Below are positions 1 to 10,296 of a stretch of 64,000 bases of DNA, one piece after another. The stretch's first letter is position 1. Each line of letters starts with the position of its first letter. A program made the translations under genes and the position numbers. The notes under the pieces are model-generated. The model saw nothing but the letters and a program-made list of their open reading frames with translations. It did no database searches and was not told the DNA's origin. Source of the stretch: Streptomyces sp. HSG2 (lineage in GTDB: Bacteria > Actinomycetota > Actinomycetes > Streptomycetales > Streptomycetaceae). The stretch is taken from NCBI RefSeq assembly GCF_016598575.1, contig NZ_CP066801.1, positions 4,382,501-4,446,500 of the forward strand, read 5' to 3'.

Positions 1-69
1 GTCGGTGGATGGTGTGTGACGGGTGGCTGGTCGTTGTTTGAGAACTGCACAGTGGACGCGAGCATCTGT
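1..69 (+). other. 3' end of 16S-23S rRNA spacer
   Basis: Transcribed spacer directly upstream of 23S rRNA. The 16 nt at 49-64 are perfectly complementary to 3201-3216 just beyond the 23S 3' end, so the two arms can form the long stalk that brackets 23S rRNA and is normally cut by RNase III. No tRNA is visible in this part of the spacer. The 16S gene lies outside the window. Confidence 0.85.
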
Positions 70-3195
<3,126 letters not shown>

Positions 3196-3291
3196 GTAGG
3201 TGCTCGCGTCCACTGTGTTGGTTCTGAGGCAACGACTGTTGCCGGTTTCGGTGAATTGAACTGAAGAGTGTGTTCGCTTGAAACCGTTAGG
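3196..3291 (+). other. 23S-5S rRNA spacer
   Basis: Short transcribed spacer. Its first part (3201-3216) is the 3' arm of the 23S processing stalk and pairs perfectly with 49-64. No tRNA gene is seen in it. Confidence 0.85.
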
Positions 3292-3411
3292 GTTTCGGTG
3301 GTTTTAGCGTAGGGGAAACGCCCGGTTACATTCCGAACCCGGAAGCTAAGCTCTACAGCGCCGATGGTACTGCAGGGGGGACCCTGTGGGAGAGTAGGAC
3401 GCCGCCGAACA
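3292..3411 (+). rRNA. rrf: 5S ribosomal RNA
   Basis: About 120 nt beginning GTTTCGGTGG and ending GCCGCCGAAC, whose ends pair to form helix I. The internal CCCGGTTACATTCCGAACC loop and GATGGTACTGC segment are standard bacterial 5S rRNA signatures. It is the last gene of the rRNA operon and is followed by a strong hairpin. Confidence 0.97.
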
Positions 3412-3420
3412 ATCTTTGAC

Positions 3421-3470
3421 AAGGGCCCTTGGTCCCAGCGTTCTGCTGGGACCAAGGGCCCTTGTTGTTT
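3421..3470 (+). terminator. rRNA operon terminator
   Basis: Perfect 19-bp inverted repeat (3421-3439 with 3445-3463), 5-nt loop, followed by the T-rich run GTTGTTTT. This is a canonical rho-independent terminator and is among the few in the window with a U tract. It closes the rRNA operon before the next gene. Confidence 0.93.
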
Positions 3471-3536
3471 TGCGAGGGCGCGATGGTGTGGCCATTGCGC
3501 GAGAATGAAGTGCGGTACCGAAGACAGGAGTCACCC

Positions 3537-4958
3537 ATGTCCACCAACTCTCCCGACGACCGGCCGGAGCGCGACGAGCGGCGACGGGACGGTGGTGTTC
3601 GCGGTGGGCGGGGTGGCCAAGGAGGCCGCAGCGGTGGCCGTCCGTTCTCCCGTGAAGATCGTTCGGGAGGTGGCGGTCGCGAGGGGTACCAGGGCCGCCG
3701 AACCCGTGATCGTGATGACCGGGGACCACGCGGAAGCCGCGAGGACGATCGTCGTGATGATCGTGGTGGGTTCCGTCGGGACGATCGGCGTGATGATCGT
3801 CGTGATGATCGTGGTGGGCGTTCGTTCGAGCGTCGGGACGATCGTCGTGATGATCGTGGTGGGTTCCGTCGGGACGATCGGCGTGATGACCGTCGTGGTG
3901 ATCGTGGTGGGTTCCGTCGTGATGATCGTCGTGATGATCGTGGTGGGCGTTCGTTCGAGCGTCGGGACGATCGTCGTGATGATCGTGGTGGGTTCCGTCG
4001 GGACGGCGGCCAGGGTCAGTCGGGCGGCCGTTCCCAGGGGCGCGACGGCCGGTTCGGGCGAAGCCCCGCCCGTGGCGATCGCTCCGGGCGCCCGGGCGGG
4101 TTTCGGGGCCGGGAGGATCGACGGGACGGCGGGCGTCTCCGGGAGGACCGCGAGCGAGAGCCGATCAAGCGGCTGCCCATCCCGGAGGACGTCACGGGAG
4201 ACGAGATCGACAAGAGCGTCCGGCAGGAACTGCAGAGTCTCCCGAAGACCCTCGCCGAAGACGTGGCGAAGAACCTGGTCATGGTGGCTCGACTTCTCGA
4301 CGAGGACCCGGAGGGCGCCTACGGATACTCCAAGGTCGCCTTGCGGCTCGCCTCCCGGGTCGGCGCGGTGCGTGAGGCGGCCGGCTTCGCCGCGTACGCC
4401 ACCCAGAACTACGCCGAGGCGTTGGCGGAATTCCGCGCGGCGCGTCGGATGACGGGCGGCGTCGAACTCTGGCCTCTGATGGCGGACTGTGAGCGCGGGC
4501 TGGGGCGCCCGGAGAAGGCGCTGGAGATGGCCGGGGCCTCGGAGGTGCGCAAGCTCGACAAGGCGGGCCAAGTCGAGATGCGTCTCGTCGCCGCGGGAGC
4601 GCGGCGGGACATGGGCCAGTTGGACGCCGCGATCGTGACACTGCAGAGCCCGGAACTGGCCTCCGGCTCTGTCCAGCCGTGGACCGCGCGACTGCGGTAC
4701 GCCTACGCCGACGCGCTGCTCACGGCCGGCCGTGAGGCCGAGGCCAGGGAGTGGTTCGCCAAGGCGCTGGAATCCGACCGGGAAGGCCGCACGGACGCTT
4801 CCGACCGACTGGCCGAGTTGGACGGGGTGGAGTTCGTGGACGTCATGGATGACGAGTCCGCCACCGACGCCTCCGTCGCGCGGACGGGCGATTCCGACGA
4901 AGGGGCGCGGGACGATGAGTCACGGGACCCCGAAGACCGAGATGGGCGCTCCGACTGA
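3537..4958 (+). CDS. Tetratricopeptide-type protein with Arg/Asp-repeat tail
   Basis: A 473-residue protein of unknown function. Residues 1-205 are a low-complexity, highly charged region built from blocks such as RRDDRRDDRGG and GGRSFERR (clearest at 70-154); residues about 207-430 form an ordered alpha-helical part with TPR-like character (YAEALAEFRAARR, WPLMADCERGLGRPEKALEMA, AEAREWFAKALESD); the C-terminal 40 residues are acidic. The ATG at 3537 was chosen because an ACAGGAG ribosome site lies 6 nt upstream; the frame is open earlier, into the rRNA terminator. It stands alone between the rRNA operon and a convergent gene. The tail resembles RNA-binding disordered regions, but an RNA role is inference only. 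Confidence 0.85.
   Translation: MSTNSPDDRPERDERRRDGGVRGGRGGQGGRSGGRPFSREDRSGGGGREGYQGRRTRDRDDRGPRGSREDDRRDDRGGFRRDDRRDDRRDDRGGRSFERRDDRRDDRGGFRRDDRRDDRRGDRGGFRRDDRRDDRGGRSFERRDDRRDDRGGFRRDGGQGQSGGRSQGRDGRFGRSPARGDRSGRPGGFRGREDRRDGGRLREDREREPIKRLPIPEDVTGDEIDKSVRQELQSLPKTLAEDVAKNLVMVARLLDEDPEGAYGYSKVALRLASRVGAVREAAGFAAYATQNYAEALAEFRAARRMTGGVELWPLMADCERGLGRPEKALEMAGASEVRKLDKAGQVEMRLVAAGARRDMGQLDAAIVTLQSPELASGSVQPWTARLRYAYADALLTAGREAEAREWFAKALESDREGRTDASDRLAELDGVEFVDVMDDESATDASVARTGDSDEGARDDESRDPEDRDGRSD
3744..4000 (+). repeat. Degenerate tandem repeats coding Arg/Asp blocks
   Basis: DNA repeats inside the preceding gene, made of reiterated GATGATCGTGGTGGGTTCCGTC-like units interleaved with a unit coding GGRSFERR. 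The repeats stay in frame, so copy-number changes by slippage would lengthen or shorten the charged tail without breaking the gene. The antisense strand is also open here, but only because of the repeat composition. Confidence 0.85.
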
Positions 4959-5026
4959 GGGTTTGAGGTAGCGGTACGGAGGCCGGGCGGACGTGTTCCG
5001 GTCCGTCGCCGACCCGGTCCGTCGCC

Positions 5027-5066
5027 ATCCAGGTGGTCGCCGACCCGGGTCGGCGACCACCTGGAT
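5027..5066. terminator. Perfect 40-bp palindrome between convergent genes
   Basis: Positions 5027-5046 are exactly inverted in 5047-5066 with no loop spacer, giving a 20-bp GC-rich stem. It lies between the stop codons of the upstream plus-strand gene and the DUF1015 gene on the minus strand. The position fits a bidirectional terminator of the U-less type common in streptomycetes. No U tract follows on either side. Confidence 0.75.
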
Positions 5067-5133
5067 ACGGCTGCCGCCCCATCATGAAGGAGGGCCGGGC
5101 CCTCCAGGTGTCCCTGAAGCCGCGTCGGGGTGT

Positions 5134-6420
5134 TCAGGTGTCGAGCGCCCGCAGGACCAGACCGGTGGCCGGCTTGGGCCCGAACGACGTGGTCTTCCTT
5201 GGCATCATGACACCCTGACGGGCCAGGTCGCGGACGACGTCCTCACGCACCGGGTGGAGGAGAACGGCCGTGCCTCCGTCGCGTTCCGCCTTCGCGACGG
5301 TGGCCGCGGCGTCGTGGATGTAGGAGACCTGGGCGCTGGAATCCTCGGGTACGTGCCACACGTGGGGTAGGAGCGTGGAGTGCAGCACCGTCGCGTCGAG
5401 CCGGCGCCACGCCTCGGGTCGGTCGGCGGGGACGGTGCGGTCCAGTAGGTCCGATTCGGGCCGGTCGGCCAAGTGGAAGGAACCGTCACCGGCGAGGAGG
5501 AAGGCGTTCCCGCCCTCGGCCGCTTCCGCCAGGACGTCGAGCGCGGCGGGAAGCGCCACGTCGAGTCGGCGCACTCGGAAACGATCCTTCAGATCGGCGA
5601 CGGCCTGCCCCACTGGCAGGTCGTGCAGCAGGCGATGGATGGCGCGAACGCGGAGCGGGTATCGGACCGTGTCGACCAGCAACACCAGTCCGTGGTCCCA
5701 GGGACCGGGCGAGGAGTGCTCGGCGCGCAGGGTGCGGTATGTCGCCCAACGGTGGTGACCGTCCGCGATCAGCGCCTGGTGCCCGGCCAGATCGGCACGG
5801 AGGCGGGCGATGTCGTCCGGGTCGGTCACCGACCACAGTCGGTGACCGAGGCCGTCCTCGGTGGTGGTCGACAGCAGGGGTGTGCGCTCGGCGGTGCTCT
5901 CCACGATGCCGCCGGTCGCCGCCCCGTCGCCTCGGTAGGTGAGCAGGAGCGGATCCAGGTTGGCCGACGTGGCGCGCATAAGGGCCGCGCGGTCGGCGAC
6001 CACGTGGGGCATGACGTCCTCGTGGGGCAGGACGACCCGTTCCGCGGGGTCGGCGACCCTGAGGAGGCCGATCAGGCCGCGCTGGAGCACACCGGAGTCG
6101 TCCCGTTGCTCGTAGACGTACAGCGCGGGTGTCGCGTCGACGGCGAGGACGCCTTCGGCTCGCCAGCGGCGGAAGGCGCGGGCGGCCTGTTCGTTGCGGG
6201 CGGCCGGCGTGGGGGCCTGCGGCAGGATCAGCCGGACGATGTTGTGCGGGTCGTTCGACTGCAGGTGGCGCAGGCCGTCGGGGCTGACCACGACGTCGTA
6301 CGGCGGGGAAGTGACGGCGGCCAGACTGCCGACCCGAGCGGGGTCGTAGCGGAGGCCTCGAAACGGGTTGAGTTCGAGGCCTCGGTGCGCGGCGGCCTCC
6401 GAGTGACCTGCTGAGTCCAT
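5134..6420 (-). CDS. DUF1015 family protein
   Basis: A 428-residue soluble protein that matches DUF1015 by its opening NPFRGLRYDP (residues 18-27), SPPYDVV (about 38-44), a central HEDVMPHVVADR and a later IADGHHRWATYRTL segment. The family is widespread, uncharacterised, and has been suggested to be HTH- or kinase-associated; I assign no reaction. There is no signal peptide or membrane segment. It is divergent from the HAD phosphatase gene (starts 71 nt apart) and convergent with the TPR gene. The start is the first ATG; a weak AGGATG lies just upstream. Confidence 0.88.
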   Translation of the reverse strand: MDSAGHSEAAAHRGLELNPFRGLRYDPARVGSLAAVTSPPYDVVVSPDGLRHLQSNDPHNIVRLILPQAPTPAARNEQAARAFRRWRAEGVLAVDATPALYVYEQRDDSGVLQRGLIGLLRVADPAERVVLPHEDVMPHVVADRAALMRATSANLDPLLLTYRGDGAATGGIVESTAERTPLLSTTTEDGLGHRLWSVTDPDDIARLRADLAGHQALIADGHHRWATYRTLRAEHSSPGPWDHGLVLLVDTVRYPLRVRAIHRLLHDLPVGQAVADLKDRFRVRRLDVALPAALDVLAEAAEGGNAFLLAGDGSFHLADRPESDLLDRTVPADRPEAWRRLDATVLHSTLLPHVWHVPEDSSAQVSYIHDAAATVAKAERDGGTAVLLHPVREDVVRDLARQGVMMPRKTTSFGPKPATGLVLRALDT

Positions 6421-6490
6421 CCAGGCATCCTATGCGTGTCGATGATATGGGGAACGTCGGTGATCGACGTCGAGTGAGGAGCACCACGGA

Positions 6491-7519
6491 ATGAGCCGGA
6501 GCGCCAGGACCAGTACCGAGGGCACGGGCGGAGCGCTGAGCGAGGTGTACGACACGGCACTCCTCGATCTCGACGGAGTGGTGTACGCCGGGGGGCGGGC
6601 GATTGTTCACGCGGTGGATTCGCTGCTGACGGCCCGGAACGGCGGCATGCGTCTCGCCTATGTCACCAACAACGCCTCACGGACACCGGACACGGTGGCC
6701 TCGCACCTGTCGGACCTGGGGTTGCCGACCGAGGCGGACGACGTGATCACGTCGGCCCAGGCGGTGGCGAGGATCGTGGCCGAGCGGGTGCCCGAGGGTG
6801 CCCGGGTGCTGGTGGTCGGCGGTGAGGGGCTGCGGGTGGCCTTGCGGGAGCGCGGGCTGGTGCCGGTGGAGTCGGCGGAGGACGACCCGGCGGCGGTCGT
6901 GCAGGGCTACGGCGGTCCGGGTCTCGTGTGGGGGCGGTTCGCCGAGGCCTGTTACGCCATCGCCCGCGGTGTGCCGTGGTTCGCCTCCAACACCGACCTG
7001 ACGATTCCCGGCGAGCGAGGGATCGCTCCGGGCAACGGAGCCGCTGTGGAGGTGGTGCGCATCGCCACCGGCGCCGAGCCGACCGTGGCGGGCAAGCCAC
7101 TTCCGCCGATGCACCGGGAGACCGTGTTGCGGACGGGGGCCCGACGGCCGCTCGTCGTGGGGGACCGACTCGACACCGACATCGAGGGCGCCGTGAACGG
7201 TGGTGTCGACTCCCTGCTCGTCCTGACCGGCGTGACCGACCCCGCGGGTCTCCTGGCGGCGTCGCCACGGCACCGGCCCACGTATGTCGACGCGGACCTG
7301 CGGGGGTTGCTGCGGGCGCAGACCGGCGTCGCCGCCGAGGGCGGGCGGTTCCGGTGCGGCGGTTGGGAGGCGTCGGCGACGGTGGGAGAGCTGGAGCTGG
7401 CGGGGGGCGGGGAGCCGCTGGACGGCCTGCGCGCCCTGTGCGCCGCGGCCTGGACGGCCGCCGGTGCGGAGGTGTGCGCGCTGGACCCGCGGAGGGCCTT
7501 GGCACGGTTGGGCTGGTGA
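6491..7519 (+). CDS. HAD-IIA (NagD/PGP-like) sugar phosphatase
   Basis: A 342-residue haloacid dehalogenase superfamily hydrolase of the NagD type. Motif I is DLDGVVY (nucleophile Asp26, acid Asp28), motif II is VTNNAS (58-63), motif III is Lys202 in AGKPLPP, and motif IV is GDRLDTD (224-230), so the active site is complete. Family members dephosphorylate small sugar or glycolytic phosphates in the cytoplasm; the exact substrate cannot be read from sequence. The start ATG is preceded by AGGAG at 6477-6481. About 70 residues after the HAD core form an extra C-terminal segment. It begins the run that continues with tlyA-nadK-recN, though the minus-strand SCP2 gene intervenes. Confidence 0.92.
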   Translation: MSRSARTSTEGTGGALSEVYDTALLDLDGVVYAGGRAIVHAVDSLLTARNGGMRLAYVTNNASRTPDTVASHLSDLGLPTEADDVITSAQAVARIVAERVPEGARVLVVGGEGLRVALRERGLVPVESAEDDPAAVVQGYGGPGLVWGRFAEACYAIARGVPWFASNTDLTIPGERGIAPGNGAAVEVVRIATGAEPTVAGKPLPPMHRETVLRTGARRPLVVGDRLDTDIEGAVNGGVDSLLVLTGVTDPAGLLAASPRHRPTYVDADLRGLLRAQTGVAAEGGRFRCGGWEASATVGELELAGGGEPLDGLRALCAAAWTAAGAEVCALDPRRALARLGW

Positions 7520-7602
7520 ACGAGGTCGGGAGGCCGTCGTGCCCCGTGCGGGCACGCGGGGTGCGGCGGCCCACCGGCCGCCGTCGGGCGCCGCGGTGCG
7601 TG

Positions 7603-7953
7603 TCAGCGCAGGAGCTTGCGGAGTCGGAACAGGTCGAGGATGCTCGCCTCCAGCCGTACCCGACCGGCGGCCCACGCCTTCGCGAAATGCAGGTCGCCGT
7701 TCACCAGCGCGACCAGGTCGTCGCCGGAGAGGGCGAGGCGGATCTCGGCGCGTGACCGGGGCGGGCCGTTCAGTGTCTCCCGTACCTCGACGGCACCGGC
7801 GCGCACGCGGCCCACGAAGGTCGTGTCCAGGTCCGTGAGGTGGCAGGTCACCGAACGGTCCAGGGCCGCGGCTTCGCGTACGTCCCCGTCCGCGGACGCC
7901 AGGGCGTCCGAGAACCTGGCGAGCGCGGCGTGGCATTCCTCGATCGTGGCCAT
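7603..7953 (-). CDS. SCP2-like sterol-binding domain protein
   Basis: A 116-residue single-domain protein resembling SCP2 sterol/lipid-carrier proteins: an N-terminal helix, then strands with FVGRVRAGAVEVRETLNG and a hydrophobic end ALVNGDLHFAKAWAAGRVRLEASILDLFRLRKLL. Such proteins bind a hydrophobic ligand in the cytosol, but bacterial stand-alone members have no proven function. The frame stays open far upstream across the divergent gene; I chose the ATG at 7953 because the upstream extension has no family character and lies antisense to 7996-8271. Confidence 0.82.
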   Translation of the reverse strand: MATIEECHAALARFSDALASADGDVREAAALDRSVTCHLTDLDTTFVGRVRAGAVEVRETLNGPPRSRAEIRLALSGDDLVALVNGDLHFAKAWAAGRVRLEASILDLFRLRKLLR

Positions 7954-7995
7954 CGCGACCGACGGTATCGCAGCGGTTCGCGGTAGCGTCGAGGC

Positions 7996-8271
7996 ATGAC
8001 CGAAGCCCTTCCGGTCGAGCGACACGAGACCGGCCCGAAACCCCCGTACGACACCCCGGCCCGCGCCTTTCCGGACGTTACCTCCGACCCGACCGGCCAT
8101 GCCGGGGTGGACCGCCTCCTGGGACGGCTGACCGCCGTGGACGGCCTCCCCACCGGCGATCACCTCCCCGTGTACGAGGATGTCCACGGGGGACTGCGCG
8201 AGGTGCTCGCCGAGCTGGACGCCCGCCGGGAGCCGTCGGGGCGCCCGACCCCGTACGCACAAGGGAGCTGA
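7996..8271 (+). CDS. Small conserved-looking hypothetical protein upstream of tlyA
   Basis: A 91-residue acidic protein with a helical segment HAGVDRLLGRLTAVDGL and a second helix GLREVLAELDARRE; no domain recognised, no membrane segment. It ends 7 nt before the tlyA start and has the same orientation, so the two are probably co-transcribed. Its position directly before tlyA matches what I remember from other Streptomyces genomes, which is the main support for it being real. Function unknown. Confidence 0.72.
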   Translation: MTEALPVERHETGPKPPYDTPARAFPDVTSDPTGHAGVDRLLGRLTAVDGLPTGDHLPVYEDVHGGLREVLAELDARREPSGRPTPYAQGS

Positions 8272-8278
8272 ACCGAAC

Positions 8279-9094
8279 GTGGCAGGAGCCGCACGCCGAC
8301 GTCTGGACGCCGAACTGGTCCGCCGGAAGCTCGCCCGCTCGCGCGAGCACGCCGGCCGTCTGATCGCCGCCGGGCGGGTCACCGTCGGCAGGAGCGTCGC
8401 GGCGAAGCCCGCCACGCAGGTGGAGACATCGGCCGCGATCGTCGTCGCCGAGGAGGGTGACGAACCCGACTACGTGTCCCGGGGGGGACACAAGCTCGCC
8501 GGAGCCCTCGCGGCGTTCGTGCCGCGAGGGCTTGTCGTCGAGGGGCGGCGCGCCTTGGACGCCGGCGCGTCCACCGGCGGCTTCACCGACGTCCTGCTGC
8601 GTGCGGGGGCCGCGCACGTGGTCGCCGTCGACGTGGGATACGGGCAACTCGCCTGGTCCTTGCGGCAGGATGAACGCGTCACCGTCAAGGACCGTACGAA
8701 TGTACGAGAGTTGACGGTCGAAGTGATCGACGGAAGGCCGGTGGATCTTGTCGTGGGGGACCTGTCCTTCATTCCGCTCGGTCTGGTGCTGCCCGCGTTG
8801 GTGCGGTGTGCCAGACCGGACGCGGATCTGGTGATGATGGTGAAACCGCAGTTCGAGGTGGGTCGTGAGCGCCTCGGCAGCGGGGGAGTGGTGCGCAGCG
8901 CCGAGCTGCGGGCGGAGGCCGTTCGCGCGGTGGCCGCCAGGGCGTGGGACTTGGGCTACGGGACGAGGGGCGTCGTCGCCAGCCCGCTGCCGGGCCCGTC
9001 CGGCAACGTCGAGTACTTCCTGTGGTTGCGAGCCGGGGCCGAGGCGTTGGACCCGAGCGACGCGGATCGCGCAGTGGCGGAGGGGCCGCGGTGA
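8279..9094 (+). CDS. tlyA: TlyA family rRNA (cytidine-2'-O)-methyltransferase
   Basis: A 271-residue protein with an N-terminal S4 RNA-binding domain (about 5-55, RRRLDAELVRRKLARSREHAGRLI) and a SAM-dependent FtsJ-like methyltransferase domain with SRGGHKL (67-73), the SAM loop DAGASTGGFT (94-103), DLSF (161-164) and KPQFE (189-193). Family members 2'-O-methylate cytidines in 16S and 23S rRNA and influence capreomycin sensitivity. I chose the GTG at 8279 because GGGAG lies upstream and the S4 domain follows at once; earlier in-frame starts would extend into the preceding gene. Its stop overlaps the nadK start (GTGA), implying translational coupling. Confidence 0.94.
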   Translation: MAGAARRRLDAELVRRKLARSREHAGRLIAAGRVTVGRSVAAKPATQVETSAAIVVAEEGDEPDYVSRGGHKLAGALAAFVPRGLVVEGRRALDAGASTGGFTDVLLRAGAAHVVAVDVGYGQLAWSLRQDERVTVKDRTNVRELTVEVIDGRPVDLVVGDLSFIPLGLVLPALVRCARPDADLVMMVKPQFEVGRERLGSGGVVRSAELRAEAVRAVAARAWDLGYGTRGVVASPLPGPSGNVEYFLWLRAGAEALDPSDADRAVAEGPR

Positions 9095-9996
9095 GAGAGA
9101 ACCGAACACGTACCGTCTTCCTGTTGGCCCACACCGGTCGGCCCGCGGCGGTCCGCAGCGCCGAACTCGTGGTCAAGGGACTGCTCCACGCCGGCCTGGG
9201 GGTCCGGGTGTTGGAGGCCGAGGCCCGCGACCTGCCGCTGTCCGACGAGGTGGAGCTGGTCAGGGAGGCCACCCCGGAGTGTCTCGACGGCTGCGAGTTG
9301 CTCATCGTCCTCGGCGGAGACGGGACGCTGTTGCGCGGTGCGGAGTTCGCCCGTGCCTCCGGCGTTCCGATGCTCGGCGTCAACCTCGGTCGGGTGGGGT
9401 TCCTCGCCGAGGCCGAGCGCGACGACCTCGACAAGGTCGTCGACCGGGTGGTCGGCCGGGCCTACGAGGTGGAAGAGCGCATGACGATCGACGTGGTGGT
9501 GCACCGCGACGGAGACATCGTGCACACCGACTGGGCCCTGAACGAGGCCGCCGTCCAGAAGGTTTCGGCCGAAAGGATGCTGGAGGTGGTGCTGGCCGTG
9601 GACGGGCGCCCGGTCACCGGGTTCGGCTGCGACGGCATCGTGCTGTCGACCCCCACCGGCTCCACGGCCTACGCGTTCTCCTCCGGCGGGCCCGTGGTGT
9701 GGCCGGAGGTCGAGGCACTGCTCATGGTGCCCATCAGCGCCCACGCGCTGTTCGCGAAACCTCTGGTCACGTCCCCGGACTCGGTGCTGGCGGTGGAGAT
9801 CCCGCCACATGTCCCACCCGGGGTCCTCTGGTGTGACGGGCGGCGGACCGCCGACCTGCCACCGGGGGCGAGGGTGGAGGTGCGCCGGGGGGCCGTGCCG
9901 GTGCGGTTGGCCCGGCTGCACCACTCCTCGTTCACCGAACGCCTCGTCGCGAAGTTCGCGCTGCCGGTGTCCGGCTGGCGCGGAGCGCTTCGCTAG
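9091..9996 (+). CDS. nadK: NAD kinase
   Basis: A 301-residue ATP-NAD kinase that makes NADP+ from NAD+ in the cytoplasm. The diagnostic GGDGT motif is at 75-79, the NE motif at 151-152, and the glycine-rich segment DGIVLSTPTGSTAY at 181-194. The start GTG overlaps the tlyA stop by 4 nt. The order tlyA-nadK-recN is shared with mycobacteria, which supports all three assignments. A 300-nt gap follows before recN. Confidence 0.96.
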   Translation: MRENRTRTVFLLAHTGRPAAVRSAELVVKGLLHAGLGVRVLEAEARDLPLSDEVELVREATPECLDGCELLIVLGGDGTLLRGAEFARASGVPMLGVNLGRVGFLAEAERDDLDKVVDRVVGRAYEVEERMTIDVVVHRDGDIVHTDWALNEAAVQKVSAERMLEVVLAVDGRPVTGFGCDGIVLSTPTGSTAYAFSSGGPVVWPEVEALLMVPISAHALFAKPLVTSPDSVLAVEIPPHVPPGVLWCDGRRTADLPPGARVEVRRGAVPVRLARLHHSSFTERLVAKFALPVSGWRGALR

Positions 9997-10296
9997 GGGG
10001 TGTCCCGCGAGCGGTGGATCGCCCCGCGGTCTGCCTGCGGGGACGCCTCGCGGGCGCAGGGGTCTCGGCCCGGCCCCCTCGCGCGCGGGAGCCCGGCGTC
10101 GCGAGGGGCGCCGAGGAGGCGGGAGGCACGCGATGCGGCGTCGGGCGGCGGCAGGCCCAGCCCTCGAAGGGGTGGTTCCCGGAAGCGGGCCGTGCCGGGG
10201 TGATCGCCCTTCGTACGGGACCGATCCGCGGCCGGGGTGCCCCTGCCTCTTCTGTCGCCCGGGTGGGGCGGTCGCACTCCTCCGTTCGGACCTCGT
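9997..10296. other. Gene-free gap between nadK and recN
   Basis: About 300 nt, very GC-rich, with no convincing reading frame, no tRNA and no clear terminator. Short open frames exist on both strands but have no ribosome site or family-like content. It may hold a recN promoter, but I cannot point to a good -10/-35 pair. Confidence 0.5.

Noticed and set aside
3531..4571. Long minus-strand frame of Thr/Ile-rich repeats (TTIITTIV...)
   Set aside because: It is antisense to the repeat region of the TPR gene and its repeats merely mirror the coding repeats; no ribosome site or family features.
7954..8415. Upstream extension of the SCP2-like frame
   Set aside because: Antisense to the 91-residue gene and tlyA start; no SCP2 character, so the ATG at 7953 is preferred.
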